Assembly: GCF_000772945.1 (NCBI RefSeq)
Contig: NZ_JPVN01000007.1
Span: 117,320 to 181,319, forward strand
DNA: 64,000 nt
Source of the DNA: Ureibacillus manganicus DSM 26584
Lineage (GTDB): Bacteria; Bacillota; Bacilli; Bacillales_A; Planococcaceae
Direction of reading: 5' to 3'
Made by a program: the position numbers and the translations under genes
The notes under the pieces: generated by a model
Told to the model about the DNA's origin: nothing
The model's input: only the letters and a program-made list of their open reading frames with translations
Databases searched by the model: none
Part shown: in pieces, positions 15,032-24,798 of the stretch
Layout: the number at the start of each line of letters is the position of its first letter
Position numbering within the stretch: position 1 is the first letter of the stretch

Positions 15032-16969
15032 ATGTTTGAGTTAAAACTGATCGGAATAAAAAAATATATGGAAGCTACGCTTGTCGTAAATAATATATCC
15101 TTTGAGGCTTATGAGGGGGACAGAATTGGAATTGTTGGAGCGAATGGTAGTGGGAAAAGTACCATTCTTAAACTCATTGCGGGTATAGAGCAAATGAATT
15201 ATTATCCTGGTTACCCCCAAACATCAAGTCCTGGTTATGACGAAGGGTTGATTAAAATGTCAAGAGGTGCAAGTTGTGCATACCTTGAGCAAATACCGAC
15301 TTATCCTGAAGGGTTAAGAGTGAAAGATGTATTAAATTTAGCCTTTGAAGAACTTGAATTAATTGAAGAACAAATACGAGAGTTAGAAGGGAAAATGCAA
15401 ACTTTAGAAGGAACCGACCTTGAAAAGACTTTAAATAGATATAGTGACTTAGTTCAACAATATGAACTAAAAGGCGGATATGAAAAGGAAGAAAAATTAA
15501 GCAAGGTTTGTACAGGTTTAAAGTTTGATGAGAGTTTTTTAAATAGAGATTTTGATCTATTAAGTGGTGGGGAAAAAACGACTGTTGTTTTAGGGAAACT
15601 TCTAATTCATAACCCAAACATACTACTACTCGATGAACCTACAAATCATTTGCATATGGACTCAATTGAATGGCTAGAAGGCTATTTAAATAGTTACAAG
15701 GGTATCGTCATCATCGTTTCACATGACAGATATTTTTTAGACAACGTTGTCATGAAGATTGTGGAGATAGAGGATATGGAATCTATATCTTATAAAGGAA
15801 ACTATTCATCCTATGTAAGCCAAAAAGAAGAAAATATGCGGATTCAATACGAGCATTTCCGTGAACAACAGAAAAGTATAAAAAATATGGAACAACAAGT
15901 TAAAAATTTAAGAGACTGGGCTATGAGAGCAGACAATAACAAATTCTTTCGAAGAGCTGCAAGTATACAAAAGAAACTCGACAAAATGGATCGAATAGAT
16001 AAACCTACTTTTGAAAGGCGAAATATGCGGCTGAATTTAACTGCAACAGAGCGTTCAGGAAATGAAACTATTAAAGCTGTTGAACTATCAAAGTCTTATG
16101 GCGATAAAATCATTTTTAAAAACGCAGATGTACTAATTAAGTACGGTGAAAGAGTTGGGTTGATAGGTCAGAATGGAAGTGGCAAAACTTCCTTTATAAA
16201 AATGTTATTAGGTGAAGAATTACCGGATTCTGGTTCTGTACAATTAGGTGCTAATGTGATGCCAGCATATCTACCACAAAAAATCGCATTTAATAATGAA
16301 GAAAGCACAGTTCTCGAAACATTTAGAGAAAATATTTCGATTTTGGAAGGAAAAGCTAGGGAATATTTATCGAAGTTCATGTTTTATAAAAGCACGGTCT
16401 TTAAAAAAGTAAAGCATTTGTCAGGTGGAGAACGAATCCGATTAAAGCTTGCTTTGCTATTATACCAAGATATTAATTTATTAATACTAGATGAGCCAAC
16501 AAATCATTTAGACATTGAAAGTATTGAAACTCTTGAAGAAGCATTAGATGATTTCGAAGGGACAATTTTCTTTGTATCACATGACCGATACTTTATTAAT
16601 AAAATTGGTCAACGTATAGTAGCTATTGATAACAATACATTTAAAAGCTATCCGGGTAATTATGATGAATATAAAAGTGAAAAAGACAAACTGAACCTAA
16701 TTGATAAAGAAAAACATGCAATTAAAGAGAAAAAAGATAAACAGAAAAGCACGAATCTATACGAACGAAGTGAAAACAAAGAAAGGAAAAAAGAAAAAGC
16801 TTTAACAAAAATTGAAAAGCTTGAGAAAGAGATTAGTGAGATTGATGTAGAAATGTTAGCAAATCAAAGTGAATATGAAGTCCTTGATAAGCTTAACACT
16901 AGAAAAGTTGAATTAACTGAGGAGTTAGAATGTATGCTCAATTTGTGGGTGAGTTTAGAAGAATATTAA
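15032..16969 (+). CDS. ABC-F ribosomal protection-type ATPase
   Basis: A 645-residue soluble protein with two ABC ATPase domains and no membrane segments. Domain 1 has Walker A GANGSGKST near residue 40, signature LSGGEKT and DEPTNHLHMDS. Domain 2 has GQNGSGKTS, LSGGERI and DEPTNHLDIES. The linker between them (about residues 255-330), including LRDWAMRADNNKFFRRAAS, would reach the ribosomal P/A sites. The C-terminal 80 residues are a charged coiled coil. Domain 1 carries an insertion (GIEQMNYYPGYPQTS) that I associate with the antibiotic-resistance ABC-F group. Start ATG 15032 has GAGGG 8 bases upstream; ATG 15011 is part of the leader hairpin. The leader elements suggest induction by ribosome-targeting drugs. 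Confidence 0.88.
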   Translation: MFELKLIGIKKYMEATLVVNNISFEAYEGDRIGIVGANGSGKSTILKLIAGIEQMNYYPGYPQTSSPGYDEGLIKMSRGASCAYLEQIPTYPEGLRVKDVLNLAFEELELIEEQIRELEGKMQTLEGTDLEKTLNRYSDLVQQYELKGGYEKEEKLSKVCTGLKFDESFLNRDFDLLSGGEKTTVVLGKLLIHNPNILLLDEPTNHLHMDSIEWLEGYLNSYKGIVIIVSHDRYFLDNVVMKIVEIEDMESISYKGNYSSYVSQKEENMRIQYEHFREQQKSIKNMEQQVKNLRDWAMRADNNKFFRRAASIQKKLDKMDRIDKPTFERRNMRLNLTATERSGNETIKAVELSKSYGDKIIFKNADVLIKYGERVGLIGQNGSGKTSFIKMLLGEELPDSGSVQLGANVMPAYLPQKIAFNNEESTVLETFRENISILEGKAREYLSKFMFYKSTVFKKVKHLSGGERIRLKLALLLYQDINLLILDEPTNHLDIESIETLEEALDDFEGTIFFVSHDRYFINKIGQRIVAIDNNTFKSYPGNYDEYKSEKDKLNLIDKEKHAIKEKKDKQKSTNLYERSENKERKKEKALTKIEKLEKEISEIDVEMLANQSEYEVLDKLNTRKVELTEELECMLNLWVSLEEY

Positions 16970-17008
16970 ATAGAGGTAAATACACTAACATTGAATTTTA
17001 TGAAACTT

Positions 17009-17058
17009 CCTGTCGATAGAATATTTTTGAAAATATGCTCATACATTTTATCGATAGG
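17009..17058 (+). promoter_or_regulatory. Stem-loop overlapping the catalase ribosome binding site
   Basis: CCTGTCGATA (17009-17018) pairs with TATCGATAGG (17049-17058, one G-U pair) and an inner ATATTTT/AAAATAT stem is enclosed. The right arm takes the first two G residues of the AGGAGG site, so opening it would favour translation. Confidence 0.45.
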
Positions 17059-17068
17059 AGGGCAAATC

Positions 17069-19117
17069 ATGAATGAAAAGAATCAGGTAAATGAAAATAG
17101 CAAAAATGAGCAGTTAGAACAGTTTCTTGTCGAAGATGAAGGAAAGGCGCTTACAACGAATCAAGGGCTGAAAATGTCTGAGGATGAATTTTCATTAAAG
17201 GCTGGAGAACGTGGGCCGACCTTAATGGAAGATTTCCATTTTCGTGAAAAACTCACACATTTCGACCATGAAAGAATTCCAGAGCGTGTAGTACATGCAA
17301 GAGGATTTGCAGCACATGGGTTTTTTGAATTATATGAAAGCATGAAAGATTTTACCCGGGCAAAGTTTTTGCAGGATCCTTCTGTAAAAACACCCGTTTT
17401 TGTCAGGTTTTCTACTGTTAATGGTGCGCGTGGTTCTTCTGATACTGTTCGTGATGCAAGAGGTTTTGCCACAAAGTTTTATACTGAAGAAGGAAATTAT
17501 GATTTAGTTGGTAATAATATTCCTGTATTTTTCATTCAAGATGCTATTAAGTTTCCAGATTTAGTACACTCCTTTAAACCAGAGCCTGATAATGATATTC
17601 CTCAAGCTTCTACTGCCCATGACACATTTTGGGATTTTGTAGCGAATAACCAGGAATCAGCCCATATGATTATGTGGATTATGTCTGACCGGGCTATACC
17701 AAGAAGTTTCCGAATGATGGAAGGGTTTGGTGTTCATACATTTCGTTTTGTTAATGACCAAGGGAAGGCACACTTTGTAAAATTCCATTGGAAACCAAAA
17801 CTAGGCGTACACTCTCTTGTTTGGGATGAATCACATAAACTAGCAGGAATAGATCCTGATTTTCATCGGAATGATTTGTGGAATGCAATTGAAAATGGCT
17901 TCTTTCCAGAGTACGAATTAGGAGTTCAATTACTAAGGGAAGAAGATGAGTTTAAACTTGGGGTCGATATATTAGATGCAACTAAGATCTGGCCAGAAGA
18001 AATTGTTCCGGTTAAAATCATTGGGAAAATGACATTAAATAGAAATGTTGATAACTTTTTTGCAGAAACCGAACAAGCTGCATTTCATCTTGGTAATGTA
18101 GTACCTGGGGTGGATTTTACCAATGATCCTTTACTTCAAGGTCGTCTATTTTCATACTTGGATACACAGCTAATTCGCCTTGGTGGACCAAATTTCCATG
18201 AGATTCCAATTAACCGTCCTGTTGTACCTTTTCATAATAATCAGAGAGATGGGTATCACAGGCAAACGATCAATAAAGGAAAAGTGAACTATCACAGAAA
18301 TTCTTTAGCAGGAAATACTCCTTCCCCTGTTCCACCTGAAAAAGGTGGGTATGAATCTTACCAGGAAAAAGTTGAAGGTCGTAAAATTCGTGCCAGAAGT
18401 GATAGCTTTAAAGATCATTTCTCTCAAGCTACTCTATTTTGGAATAGTATGAGTGACGTAGAAAAGCGACATATTATCGAAGCATTTCAATTTGAGCTTG
18501 CAAAAGTAAAAAGTGAATCAGTTAAACAGCAAGTTGTCGATATGTTTGCAAATGTAAATTTGGAATTAGCAAGGAGTATAGCTGAATATATTGGGGTTAA
18601 CCCGCCGGCTTCAGGTGGTTCAAATGTAACTACATCTTCTCCTGCACTTAGCCAACTAAATACAGTATTTAGTCCTGAAACACTTACAGTTGCAGTCATA
18701 GTGACAAAGGGGTTCAATGGTCCAGATGTGAAATATGTATTAGATCACTTAGTTGCTGCGGGAATTCAACCAAAAATTATTAGTGAAACAATTGGTGAAG
18801 TGTCTGGGACAAATGGGGTTAATCTGAATGCGGAATTTACATTCTTAACAGCAAAGTCAGTCCAATTTGACTCTGTCTATATAGTAAGAGCAAGCAGTAG
18901 TAGCCCTACGTTTAACAAACAGATAGCTCATTTTACTGATGAGGCCTTTTCCCACTATAAACCAATTGGCGCAAGTCCTGGGCTAAATCAATGGTTGGAG
19001 AGAAATAATATTGCTGGTCAACCTGGAGTGGTCATCAGTGAAAACCTAGAGCAATTTACAAAAGAATTGATTGATGCTATATCACAACATCGTTTCTGGG
19101 ATCGAAAGGTAATATAA
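17069..19117 (+). CDS. katE: Large-subunit monofunctional catalase
   Basis: Haem catalase of the HPII/KatE type (682 residues), degrading hydrogen peroxide in the cytoplasm. The N-terminal part contains LTTNQGLKMSEDEFSLKAG, FHFREKLTHFDHERIPERVV with the catalytic histidine region (VHARGFAAHG), VRFSTVNGARGSSDTVRD and the haem-ligand region FSYLDTQLIRLGGPNF. The last ~150 residues form the flavodoxin/DJ-1-like domain typical of large-subunit catalases. ATG 17069 follows ATAGGAGGGC; the reading frame is open further upstream, but that part covers a leader hairpin. A terminator follows. The B. subtilis relative is a general-stress gene; I see no clear sigma-B promoter here. Confidence 0.93.
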   Translation: MNEKNQVNENSKNEQLEQFLVEDEGKALTTNQGLKMSEDEFSLKAGERGPTLMEDFHFREKLTHFDHERIPERVVHARGFAAHGFFELYESMKDFTRAKFLQDPSVKTPVFVRFSTVNGARGSSDTVRDARGFATKFYTEEGNYDLVGNNIPVFFIQDAIKFPDLVHSFKPEPDNDIPQASTAHDTFWDFVANNQESAHMIMWIMSDRAIPRSFRMMEGFGVHTFRFVNDQGKAHFVKFHWKPKLGVHSLVWDESHKLAGIDPDFHRNDLWNAIENGFFPEYELGVQLLREEDEFKLGVDILDATKIWPEEIVPVKIIGKMTLNRNVDNFFAETEQAAFHLGNVVPGVDFTNDPLLQGRLFSYLDTQLIRLGGPNFHEIPINRPVVPFHNNQRDGYHRQTINKGKVNYHRNSLAGNTPSPVPPEKGGYESYQEKVEGRKIRARSDSFKDHFSQATLFWNSMSDVEKRHIIEAFQFELAKVKSESVKQQVVDMFANVNLELARSIAEYIGVNPPASGGSNVTTSSPALSQLNTVFSPETLTVAVIVTKGFNGPDVKYVLDHLVAAGIQPKIISETIGEVSGTNGVNLNAEFTFLTAKSVQFDSVYIVRASSSSPTFNKQIAHFTDEAFSHYKPIGASPGLNQWLERNNIAGQPGVVISENLEQFTKELIDAISQHRFWDRKVI

Positions 19118-19159
19118 ATAATGTAAGATTTAAGAAAAAAATTAGTAGAAAATAGAGAG

Positions 19160-19191
19160 AAAAGAACGTGTTTTCCTAGCGTTCTTTTTTT
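19160..19191 (+). terminator. Terminator after the catalase gene
   Basis: AAAGAACG and CGTTCTTT arms with a run of T residues. Confidence 0.85.
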
Positions 19192-19380
19192 AATGGGGAA
19201 TTTTTGAAAAATATTATACGGGAAGTGTGTAATTAATTTAATTCCTTTAATCTTCAGTGTTTGAAAGTATTTATAATTTTCTAAATATTAGAGTGGAAGA
19301 ACCCAACATTTGATGTATAGTTAAACATATAAAACATAAAGACAAACGCAAAACGCTGTGTTTGGTAGAGGAGATGTCTA

Positions 19381-20232
19381 ATGGGAAGAATAATATTAAC
19401 TACAGAAAGTGGAGCGGATTTGCCGATAGATTTAGTTGAACGATATCAGATTCAAGTAGTTCCAATGCACGTAATTATGGATGGCAAGGATTATTTGGAT
19501 GGTGAACTTCCTGTTGAAGAAGTTTTTGATTATCATCAACGCACTAAAAAAATCCCATCTACGGCAGCAACGAACGAACTTGAGTACCATGATTTATTCA
19601 CAAAAATTAGAGAAGATTTTCCAGAGAGCGTAATTATTCATATTGGCTATACATCAAGAGCATCTGCTTCGTTTCAAAGTGCGGTAATCGCAGCACAGGA
19701 TTTTAAAGATATTTACCTTATTGATGCATTGAACGTAACAGGTGGTTTAGGTGCCATTGTGTTGTATGCAGCAACTTTACTTGAAGAAGAACCGACTATT
19801 GAACCTAGTTTGTTAGTAGAAAAAATTGAATCAGTAGTACCTAAATCAAGGCTAGCCTTCATTCCTGGAAGCTTAGACTTTTTAAGGGCAGGAGGACGTG
19901 TAAGTAATGTTGCCTATATCGGAGGTGCGTTGTTAAAAATTAAACCTTGCATCGAACTAAAAGATGGAAAGCTTGTTTCAACTAGAAAATATCGTGGGAA
20001 AATGAGTGTAGTTGCAGAGAAACTGATGCAGGATTATTTAAATGAATACAATATCGACCGACAACAGTTGTACCTGCTTTACTCTATTGGACTTGATGAT
20101 AGTATAAAGAAACGGATTGATGAAATCGCAATAGAAGAAGGTTTTAAAAATGTAAAGTGGATGCAAGCTGGTGCTATGATTTCTACCCATGCAGGACCAG
20201 GAGGCTTTGGAATAGCGGGATTAGAGCGGTAA
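19381..20232 (+). CDS. DegV family fatty-acid-binding protein
   Basis: A 283-residue DegV/FakB-type protein that binds a fatty acid between two domains and usually works with the kinase FakA. Family marks are the N-terminal TTESGADLPIDLVERY, the IPSTAATNELEY stretch, the fatty-acid-contacting SRASASFQSA and RAGGRVSNVAYIGGALLKI, and the C-terminal STHAGPGGFGIAG. ATG 19381 follows GAGGAGATG. It stands alone with its own terminator. Several DegV paralogues are normal in Bacillaceae, so the exact ligand is unknown. Confidence 0.92.
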   Translation: MGRIILTTESGADLPIDLVERYQIQVVPMHVIMDGKDYLDGELPVEEVFDYHQRTKKIPSTAATNELEYHDLFTKIREDFPESVIIHIGYTSRASASFQSAVIAAQDFKDIYLIDALNVTGGLGAIVLYAATLLEEEPTIEPSLLVEKIESVVPKSRLAFIPGSLDFLRAGGRVSNVAYIGGALLKIKPCIELKDGKLVSTRKYRGKMSVVAEKLMQDYLNEYNIDRQQLYLLYSIGLDDSIKKRIDEIAIEEGFKNVKWMQAGAMISTHAGPGGFGIAGLER

Positions 20233-20233
20233 T

Positions 20234-20267
20234 AAAAAAGGGGGTGTCTTGATGACATCCTTTTTTG
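20234..20267 (+). terminator. Terminator after degV
   Basis: AAAAGGG-GTGTC pairs with GACATCCTTTT around a TTGAT loop, followed by T residues. Confidence 0.85.
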
Positions 20268-20358
20268 CATTACTACTTTTAGGATTAAATAAGTTATTGT
20301 TCTTCATTTTATGGTACGATGAAATAAATTCGTTTTGGTACATCTTTTGGAGGTATTT

Positions 20359-21207
20359 ATGAAAAAGGTCGCTGTAATTCAGGATTTATCATCTTTTGGG
20401 AAGTGTTCGTTGACTGCAGCAATTCCAGTTCTTTCTGTCATGGGCGTACAAGCATGTCCATTACCTACAGCAATATTATCCGCTCAGACTGGTTACCCGA
20501 GCTTCTTTTACGAAGACTTAACATCTAAAATGCAATTTTTCGAAGAAGAATGGAGCAAGATGAATGTAACCTTTGATGGAATCTATACAGGTTTTGTGAC
20601 TGGGAGAGAGCAAATTAACAACATTCTTAGATTTTTAGATAAATTTAATCACGAAGAATCACTTGTTCTTGTTGATCCTGTTATGGGAGACGAGGGTGAA
20701 GCATATAAGCTAACGACAGATGAATTGTTAGATCGAATGCGAGATCTTGTTAAGTGTGCAGATGTCATAACTCCTAATGTTACGGAGTGTTGTCTATTAA
20801 CAGGATTAGCCTATGAGAAATTACATAATTATACAGATGAGAAGGATTTTCTAAAGGCACTTGAAGATGCAGGTAATACTTTGCATCAATTATCAGATGC
20901 TAAAGTAATTATTACTGGTGTGACACGACCGTCTAGTAATGCAGGAAAGCGGTTTGTTGGCAATATGTATTTGGACGGAAATAAAACCTTTTATTCTGAA
21001 ATGGTTTATAACGGAAAAAGCTATTCAGGGACTGGTGATTTATTTGCCTCTGTATTAATGGGAAGTATGATGCGTGGTGAGAATATTGAGAAGTCAATTC
21101 AACTCGCAGAACAATTTCTGACTGCAGCAATTGACGATACTTATATAAAAGGAATACCAGAAGTAGAAGGTGTAAACTTCGAGAAGTATTTGAAAATGTT
21201 AATTTAA
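20359..21207 (+). CDS. Pyridoxal/pyridoxamine kinase (PdxY/PdxK type)
   Basis: A ribokinase-fold vitamin B6 kinase of 282 residues that phosphorylates pyridoxal and related vitamers with ATP. It starts MKKVAVIQDLSSFGKCSL at ATG 20359 behind TTTGGAGG; the longer open frame from 20335 adds residues ahead of the ribosome site and is rejected. Other motifs are GVQACPLPTAILSAQTGYP, VLVDPVMGDEGEAY, TPNVTECCLLTG and the anion-hole GTGDLFASVLMGS with the catalytic Asp. It is a single-gene unit between two terminators. Confidence 0.9.
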   Translation: MKKVAVIQDLSSFGKCSLTAAIPVLSVMGVQACPLPTAILSAQTGYPSFFYEDLTSKMQFFEEEWSKMNVTFDGIYTGFVTGREQINNILRFLDKFNHEESLVLVDPVMGDEGEAYKLTTDELLDRMRDLVKCADVITPNVTECCLLTGLAYEKLHNYTDEKDFLKALEDAGNTLHQLSDAKVIITGVTRPSSNAGKRFVGNMYLDGNKTFYSEMVYNGKSYSGTGDLFASVLMGSMMRGENIEKSIQLAEQFLTAAIDDTYIKGIPEVEGVNFEKYLKMLI

Positions 21208-21249
21208 AAAGATGGTTACCTTTGAATATTAATATAGTAATTTTGAAAT

Positions 21250-21290
21250 AAAAATGCCTATGGAAGTGTTTATTTTCCATAGGCAATTTG
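21250..21290. terminator. Bidirectional terminator between the B6 kinase and SLT genes
   Basis: TGCCTATGGA and TCCATAGGCA arms lie between convergent genes, with T-rich sequence on both sides. Confidence 0.85.
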
Positions 21291-21291
21291 T

Positions 21292-22347
21292 TTACATATA
21301 CTCGTTTTGAATTAACGCGTAGGATTCTCTTACTTTTTCAATATAGTTCGTTGCTTTACCTGTTCTACGGAAGCCAGTTTTCCCCTTATTATAGGAACTT
21401 AGTACAGCCTCATCTAATGCAGTACCTGTTAATCCTTGATTTTTCCAATAATCTATTAAATCGGCTAGAAAGTATGTTCCCCATTGCATATTTACGTAAG
21501 GGTCTAGTGGAGCATTAGGTGTTCCAAGTGTTTCAGAAAGCCACACGTGGTTGATTGAATTGATTTGGAAATAGCCGAAATCTGAAGTTGCTCCAATAGC
21601 ATTTGGATTGAATTTACTTTCATGCTCCATGACAGCCAAAACTTTTTCATACTCTAAACCGTATTGAACACATAACTTATACAAATACTCTTGATGTTCA
21701 TAGGGGATTGGGAGTTTTTCGCTATATGGGAATGATGGTTGCTGTGCAATGATTGTAACATCTAATGCTGGATCGTTTTCAATTTGTGTATCTAAGTTTT
21801 CAGTGGTTGGATCGTTTTCTTCTTTTTTCTCTGTTGTTGAATCTTCTTGAGGTACTTCAGTTTCAGTGTCTTCTTCTATAGCCGGATCCTCGTTTGATGT
21901 ACTTTCAGTGTCTTCGTCGGTTCCCTCGTTTCCGACAAGCTCATCTTGATTTTCCTCAGCGATGGATTTCCCCAAAGTAGGGTTATTTTGAAGCAGTGCA
22001 AATGTAGAAGTATCTTTAGCTGTATTATCTTCTGATGAATTTTCGGCTAAGGTTAAACTTCCGTGGAGTTGTAGTATGTTAGAAGGTTTAAATACGGAGT
22101 TTTTTTCATGTTGTTCAATCGTAGATTCGTTAGAAGTTGTATTATTTTGTAGATCAACAGCTGATGTTATTTTCGGCTCAAATTGTTCTTTTTTTACTTC
22201 TTGGTATTCATCAGTTGAAATAGATTCTCTATCTTGCCCTAGGCTAATGACTACAAAATAAGTCATTAGTACGAAAAAAACAAGAATTCCAATATGTGTT
22301 AAACGCATGCCAATTCTTTTAAACAAACTATTATTTCCATGATTCAT
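21292..22347 (-). CDS. Membrane-anchored lytic transglycosylase-like protein (SLT domain)
   Basis: 351 residues in three parts: a short basic N-terminus with one membrane segment (about residues 16-36); a long, low-complexity acidic Glu/Asp/Ser/Thr linker (40-205); and a C-terminal SLT/lysozyme-like domain. That domain contains HESKFNPNAIG with the probable catalytic Glu near residue 243, then DFGYFQIN and AVLSSYNKG. It should cleave peptidoglycan outside the membrane, with the acidic tether spanning the wall. ATG 22347 lies 11 bases after AAGGAGG. It is convergent with the kinase gene, and its promoter must lie in the 435-bp spacer to its right. Confidence 0.85.
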   Translation of the reverse strand: MNHGNNSLFKRIGMRLTHIGILVFFVLMTYFVVISLGQDRESISTDEYQEVKKEQFEPKITSAVDLQNNTTSNESTIEQHEKNSVFKPSNILQLHGSLTLAENSSEDNTAKDTSTFALLQNNPTLGKSIAEENQDELVGNEGTDEDTESTSNEDPAIEEDTETEVPQEDSTTEKKEENDPTTENLDTQIENDPALDVTIIAQQPSFPYSEKLPIPYEHQEYLYKLCVQYGLEYEKVLAVMEHESKFNPNAIGATSDFGYFQINSINHVWLSETLGTPNAPLDPYVNMQWGTYFLADLIDYWKNQGLTGTALDEAVLSSYNKGKTGFRRTGKATNYIEKVRESYALIQNEYM

Positions 22348-22359
22348 AGGAATAGAATT

Positions 22360-22620
22360 CCTCCTTAAATTAATCTCATATAAAGTTCAATTTTGTGGGT
22401 GTTTTTATTCCCACTTTCCAGGTTGGAGTCTTACAGGACACTTATACCGGGAAAAAATTGAAAACTCTCCATAAAAATCTTCTATACTACAACTCTTTCT
22501 AGATATCATGGACAAAGAAGTTTTCTTTTAAACATACGAAATACAAAAATCGTTTGAGAATTGATAGACTTGATTGTCTCTAGTGTGAATATCCTAAACT
22601 TTAATTACCTTCATTGAAAA
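22360..22620. other. Gene-free spacer between divergent SLT and DUF1456 genes
   Basis: I see no ORF with a ribosome site here. The stretch should hold the promoter of the leftward SLT gene. Confidence 0.4.
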
Positions 22621-22624
22621 AGAG

Positions 22625-22651
22625 AGTAGATATTTACCGTTTCTATCTACT
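22625..22651. promoter_or_regulatory. Perfect 8-bp inverted repeat in the SLT/DUF1456 spacer
   Basis: AGTAGATA and TATCTACT are separated by 11 bases. It could be an operator or a leader hairpin. Confidence 0.35.
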
Positions 22652-22729
22652 AATAGAAAAAATATGGTTATAGGGTTTCGTATGGTAGAATGAAAAGAGT
22701 TTATTTTGATGAATAAAGTGAGAATACTT

Positions 22730-22751
22730 TGAGAAACTGTACTCGTTCTCA
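22730..22751. promoter_or_regulatory. 6-bp inverted repeat upstream of the DUF1456 gene
   Basis: TGAGAA and TTCTCA with a 10-base loop, about 30 bases before the start codon. Weak evidence. Confidence 0.25.
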
Positions 22752-22782
22752 GAATTAATATTTTTAGACAAGGAGATCCAAC

Positions 22783-23292
22783 ATGACGAATAATGATTTG
22801 TTAATTCGATTACGCTATGCGCTTGATATAAAAAATACGGACTTAGTAGAGATGTTTCGATTAGGTGGGATGGATTTCACCAAAGAGGAAGTATTGAAGA
22901 TTTTTACTAAACCAAAAGTAGATGAAGACGGGGTTGCAGATCTAACACCAACGGATGAGTTTATTCCATGTGATTATGAAATGTTAGAAGCTTTTTTAAA
23001 TGGATTGATCACTTTTAAACGTGGAAAACAAGAGCAAAAACAAGGTCAAACACAAGCTCCTGTTCCTTCTAAGAAGGATACGCCAAACAATTTATTTATA
23101 AAGCGAGTAAAAGTGGCATTAAGTTTAACAACTGAGGATATGATCGCTATTTTCTACGATGCAGGACTGAATGTTTCTAAAGGCGAGATTGGGGCAATCT
23201 TGAGGAAAGCAGATCATCGTAATTACAAAGAGTGCGGAGACAATTTCACACGTAACTTCTTAAAAGGATTAACGATGAGGTATAGGGACTAG
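22783..23292 (+). CDS. DUF1456 (YehS-like) protein
   Basis: A 169-residue protein made of two copies of the DUF1456 helical module: residues ~1-75 (NNDLLIRLRYALDIKNTDLV) and ~103-165 (NLFIKRVKVALSLTTEDMIA), joined by a Gln/Lys-rich linker. Family members such as E. coli YehS have no established biochemical role. ATG 22783 follows AAGGAGATCC. It is a single gene, with a long hairpin downstream. Confidence 0.88.
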   Translation: MTNNDLLIRLRYALDIKNTDLVEMFRLGGMDFTKEEVLKIFTKPKVDEDGVADLTPTDEFIPCDYEMLEAFLNGLITFKRGKQEQKQGQTQAPVPSKKDTPNNLFIKRVKVALSLTTEDMIAIFYDAGLNVSKGEIGAILRKADHRNYKECGDNFTRNFLKGLTMRYRD

Positions 23293-23407
23293 ATGAGGAT
23301 TTTAATCTATATAAAGTTTTAAAAAGTAGTGTTACAAGAAGTTGAAGTTGGCTGCCTTCGTAAATGGCTCTAAAAATCCGCTTAATGGACTTTATAAATA
23401 GAAAATG

Positions 23408-23466
23408 AAAAACCGAGCTACTTTCTTAAACACTAATTAGCGTTTAGAAGTAGTAGTTCGGTTTTA
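23408..23466. terminator. Long imperfect hairpin terminator between convergent genes
   Basis: AAAACCGA and TCGGTTTT close a long imperfect stem with CTACTT/AAGTAG inside. It could serve both the DUF1456 gene and the leftward lysozyme gene. Confidence 0.65.
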
Positions 23467-23505
23467 ATTGTGGGAAGCTACAGATCTAATCCACAACAAA
23501 ATCTT

Positions 23506-24609
23506 TTAACTAATTTTCAACAGATCACCTGGATAAATTAAATTACGGTTTTTAATATTATTTTCCTTCACGAGTTTATCTACAGATGTTCCAAATTTTT
23601 TAGCGATATTCCACAGTGTATCACCAGACTTAACAACATAAGTGTTTGATTTATTGAAACTACTTTGGCTGGAGTTATTTTTTACAATGTGAAGTTCATC
23701 CCCAGGATAGATTAGATTAGGATTTTTAATATTATTTGTCTCTACTATACTTGAAACCGTAACACCAAAATTCCGTGCAATTCGATAAAGAGTGTCACCT
23801 TTTTTTATTACATAGGTTGTATTCGTCTTGACGGGATGAGTCTTAGAATCTGTTTGTTCTTTTTCAATAGGTACAGTAGGTGTTTCTTCGATCGTATCAG
23901 GTTGTTTCTCACCGGATGAATCCTTTAAAAATATTCCATCATTGAAGATATTTAAATCGGCATTGCCATTTATACCTTCAACTGTTCCAGAATCTGTATA
24001 TTGCCAGCCTGCCCATGTGTCCCAAATGATATCATCCCAAGGTTTGTTTCCATCATATTGAGCAACCCATAATGAATATTTCGTTAAAGACTCATCAAAT
24101 ACATTTGTTGCGTTACTCGAGTTACTATAGATCGCTACTTCTTTACCTGAAAGCTTTTCGACTTCTTCTGCAAAAGCTAGAGTAATTTGATTAATTTCAT
24201 CTATTGATAGTTCCCCAAAATCTTCAAAATCTACAGCAAGCTTAGCTTCGAATGATTTATCTTGGATAACTGAAACAAAAAATTTAGCTTCAGCTAAAGC
24301 ATCTGAAACAGACCTTGCATTTACGTAATGGTAAAACCCTACCTTCAAGCCAGCTGCTTTTGCACCATCATAGTTTTTCTCGAAGTATGGGTCTATCCAG
24401 TCAATTCCCTCACTGGATTTAATATATACGACTTCAATTCCCGCATTTGCTACTGCTTCAAAATCAATATCTTCCTGATGTCTACTTACATCAATTCCAC
24501 GATACTCTGTCGTTCCTTCGGGCTCAATTGCATTAACAATCACACTACCAACTAAAGAGAGAATAGCAAAACTAATCAATGCGAGAAATATCTTTCCAAG
24601 AATTCTCAC
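23506..24609 (-). CDS. GH25 lysozyme with two C-terminal LysM repeats
   Basis: A 367-residue secreted or membrane-tethered muramidase. Residues 7-27 are a hydrophobic signal or anchor. The GH25 barrel begins [15 protein letters not shown] (Asp ~40) and carries the catalytic-type VDFEDFG near residues 126-132. A Thr/Pro/Glu linker leads to two LysM modules ([18 protein letters not shown] and [18 protein letters not shown]) that bind peptidoglycan. GTG 24609 was chosen because AAGGAGGTGA is ideally spaced. Vegetative wall turnover or spore-related hydrolysis are both possible; no regulator is evident. Confidence 0.9.
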   Translation of the reverse strand: MRILGKIFLALISFAILSLVGSVIVNAIEPEGTTEYRGIDVSRHQEDIDFEAVANAGIEVVYIKSSEGIDWIDPYFEKNYDGAKAAGLKVGFYHYVNARSVSDALAEAKFFVSVIQDKSFEAKLAVDFEDFGELSIDEINQITLAFAEEVEKLSGKEVAIYSNSSNATNVFDESLTKYSLWVAQYDGNKPWDDIIWDTWAGWQYTDSGTVEGINGNADLNIFNDGIFLKDSSGEKQPDTIEETPTVPIEKEQTDSKTHPVKTNTTYVIKKGDTLYRIARNFGVTVSSIVETNNIKNPNLIYPGDELHIVKNNSSQSSFNKSNTYVVKSGDTLWNIAKKFGTSVDKLVKENNIKNRNLIYPGDLLKIS

Positions 24610-24758
24610 CGTCTCACCTCCTTCTTTCTACTAAACTATGCAAAGTAAAAAGAAGGACTTGTGCGAATATAACGGAAAAGCGTTAAAGCATTGTCTGATT
24701 GTAGTATAGAGTAGGGCAATACGAGAATAGTAAAGAAATACTAAAGAGAACAATCAAA

Positions 24759-24788
24759 ATAAAAACCCGATATTTATTAATATCAGGC
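24759..24788 (-). terminator. Terminator of the uracil-DNA glycosylase gene
   Basis: Read on the minus strand, CCTGATATT and AATATCGGG arms are followed by TTTTT. Confidence 0.75.
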
Positions 24789-24798
24789 TTCAATGTAG

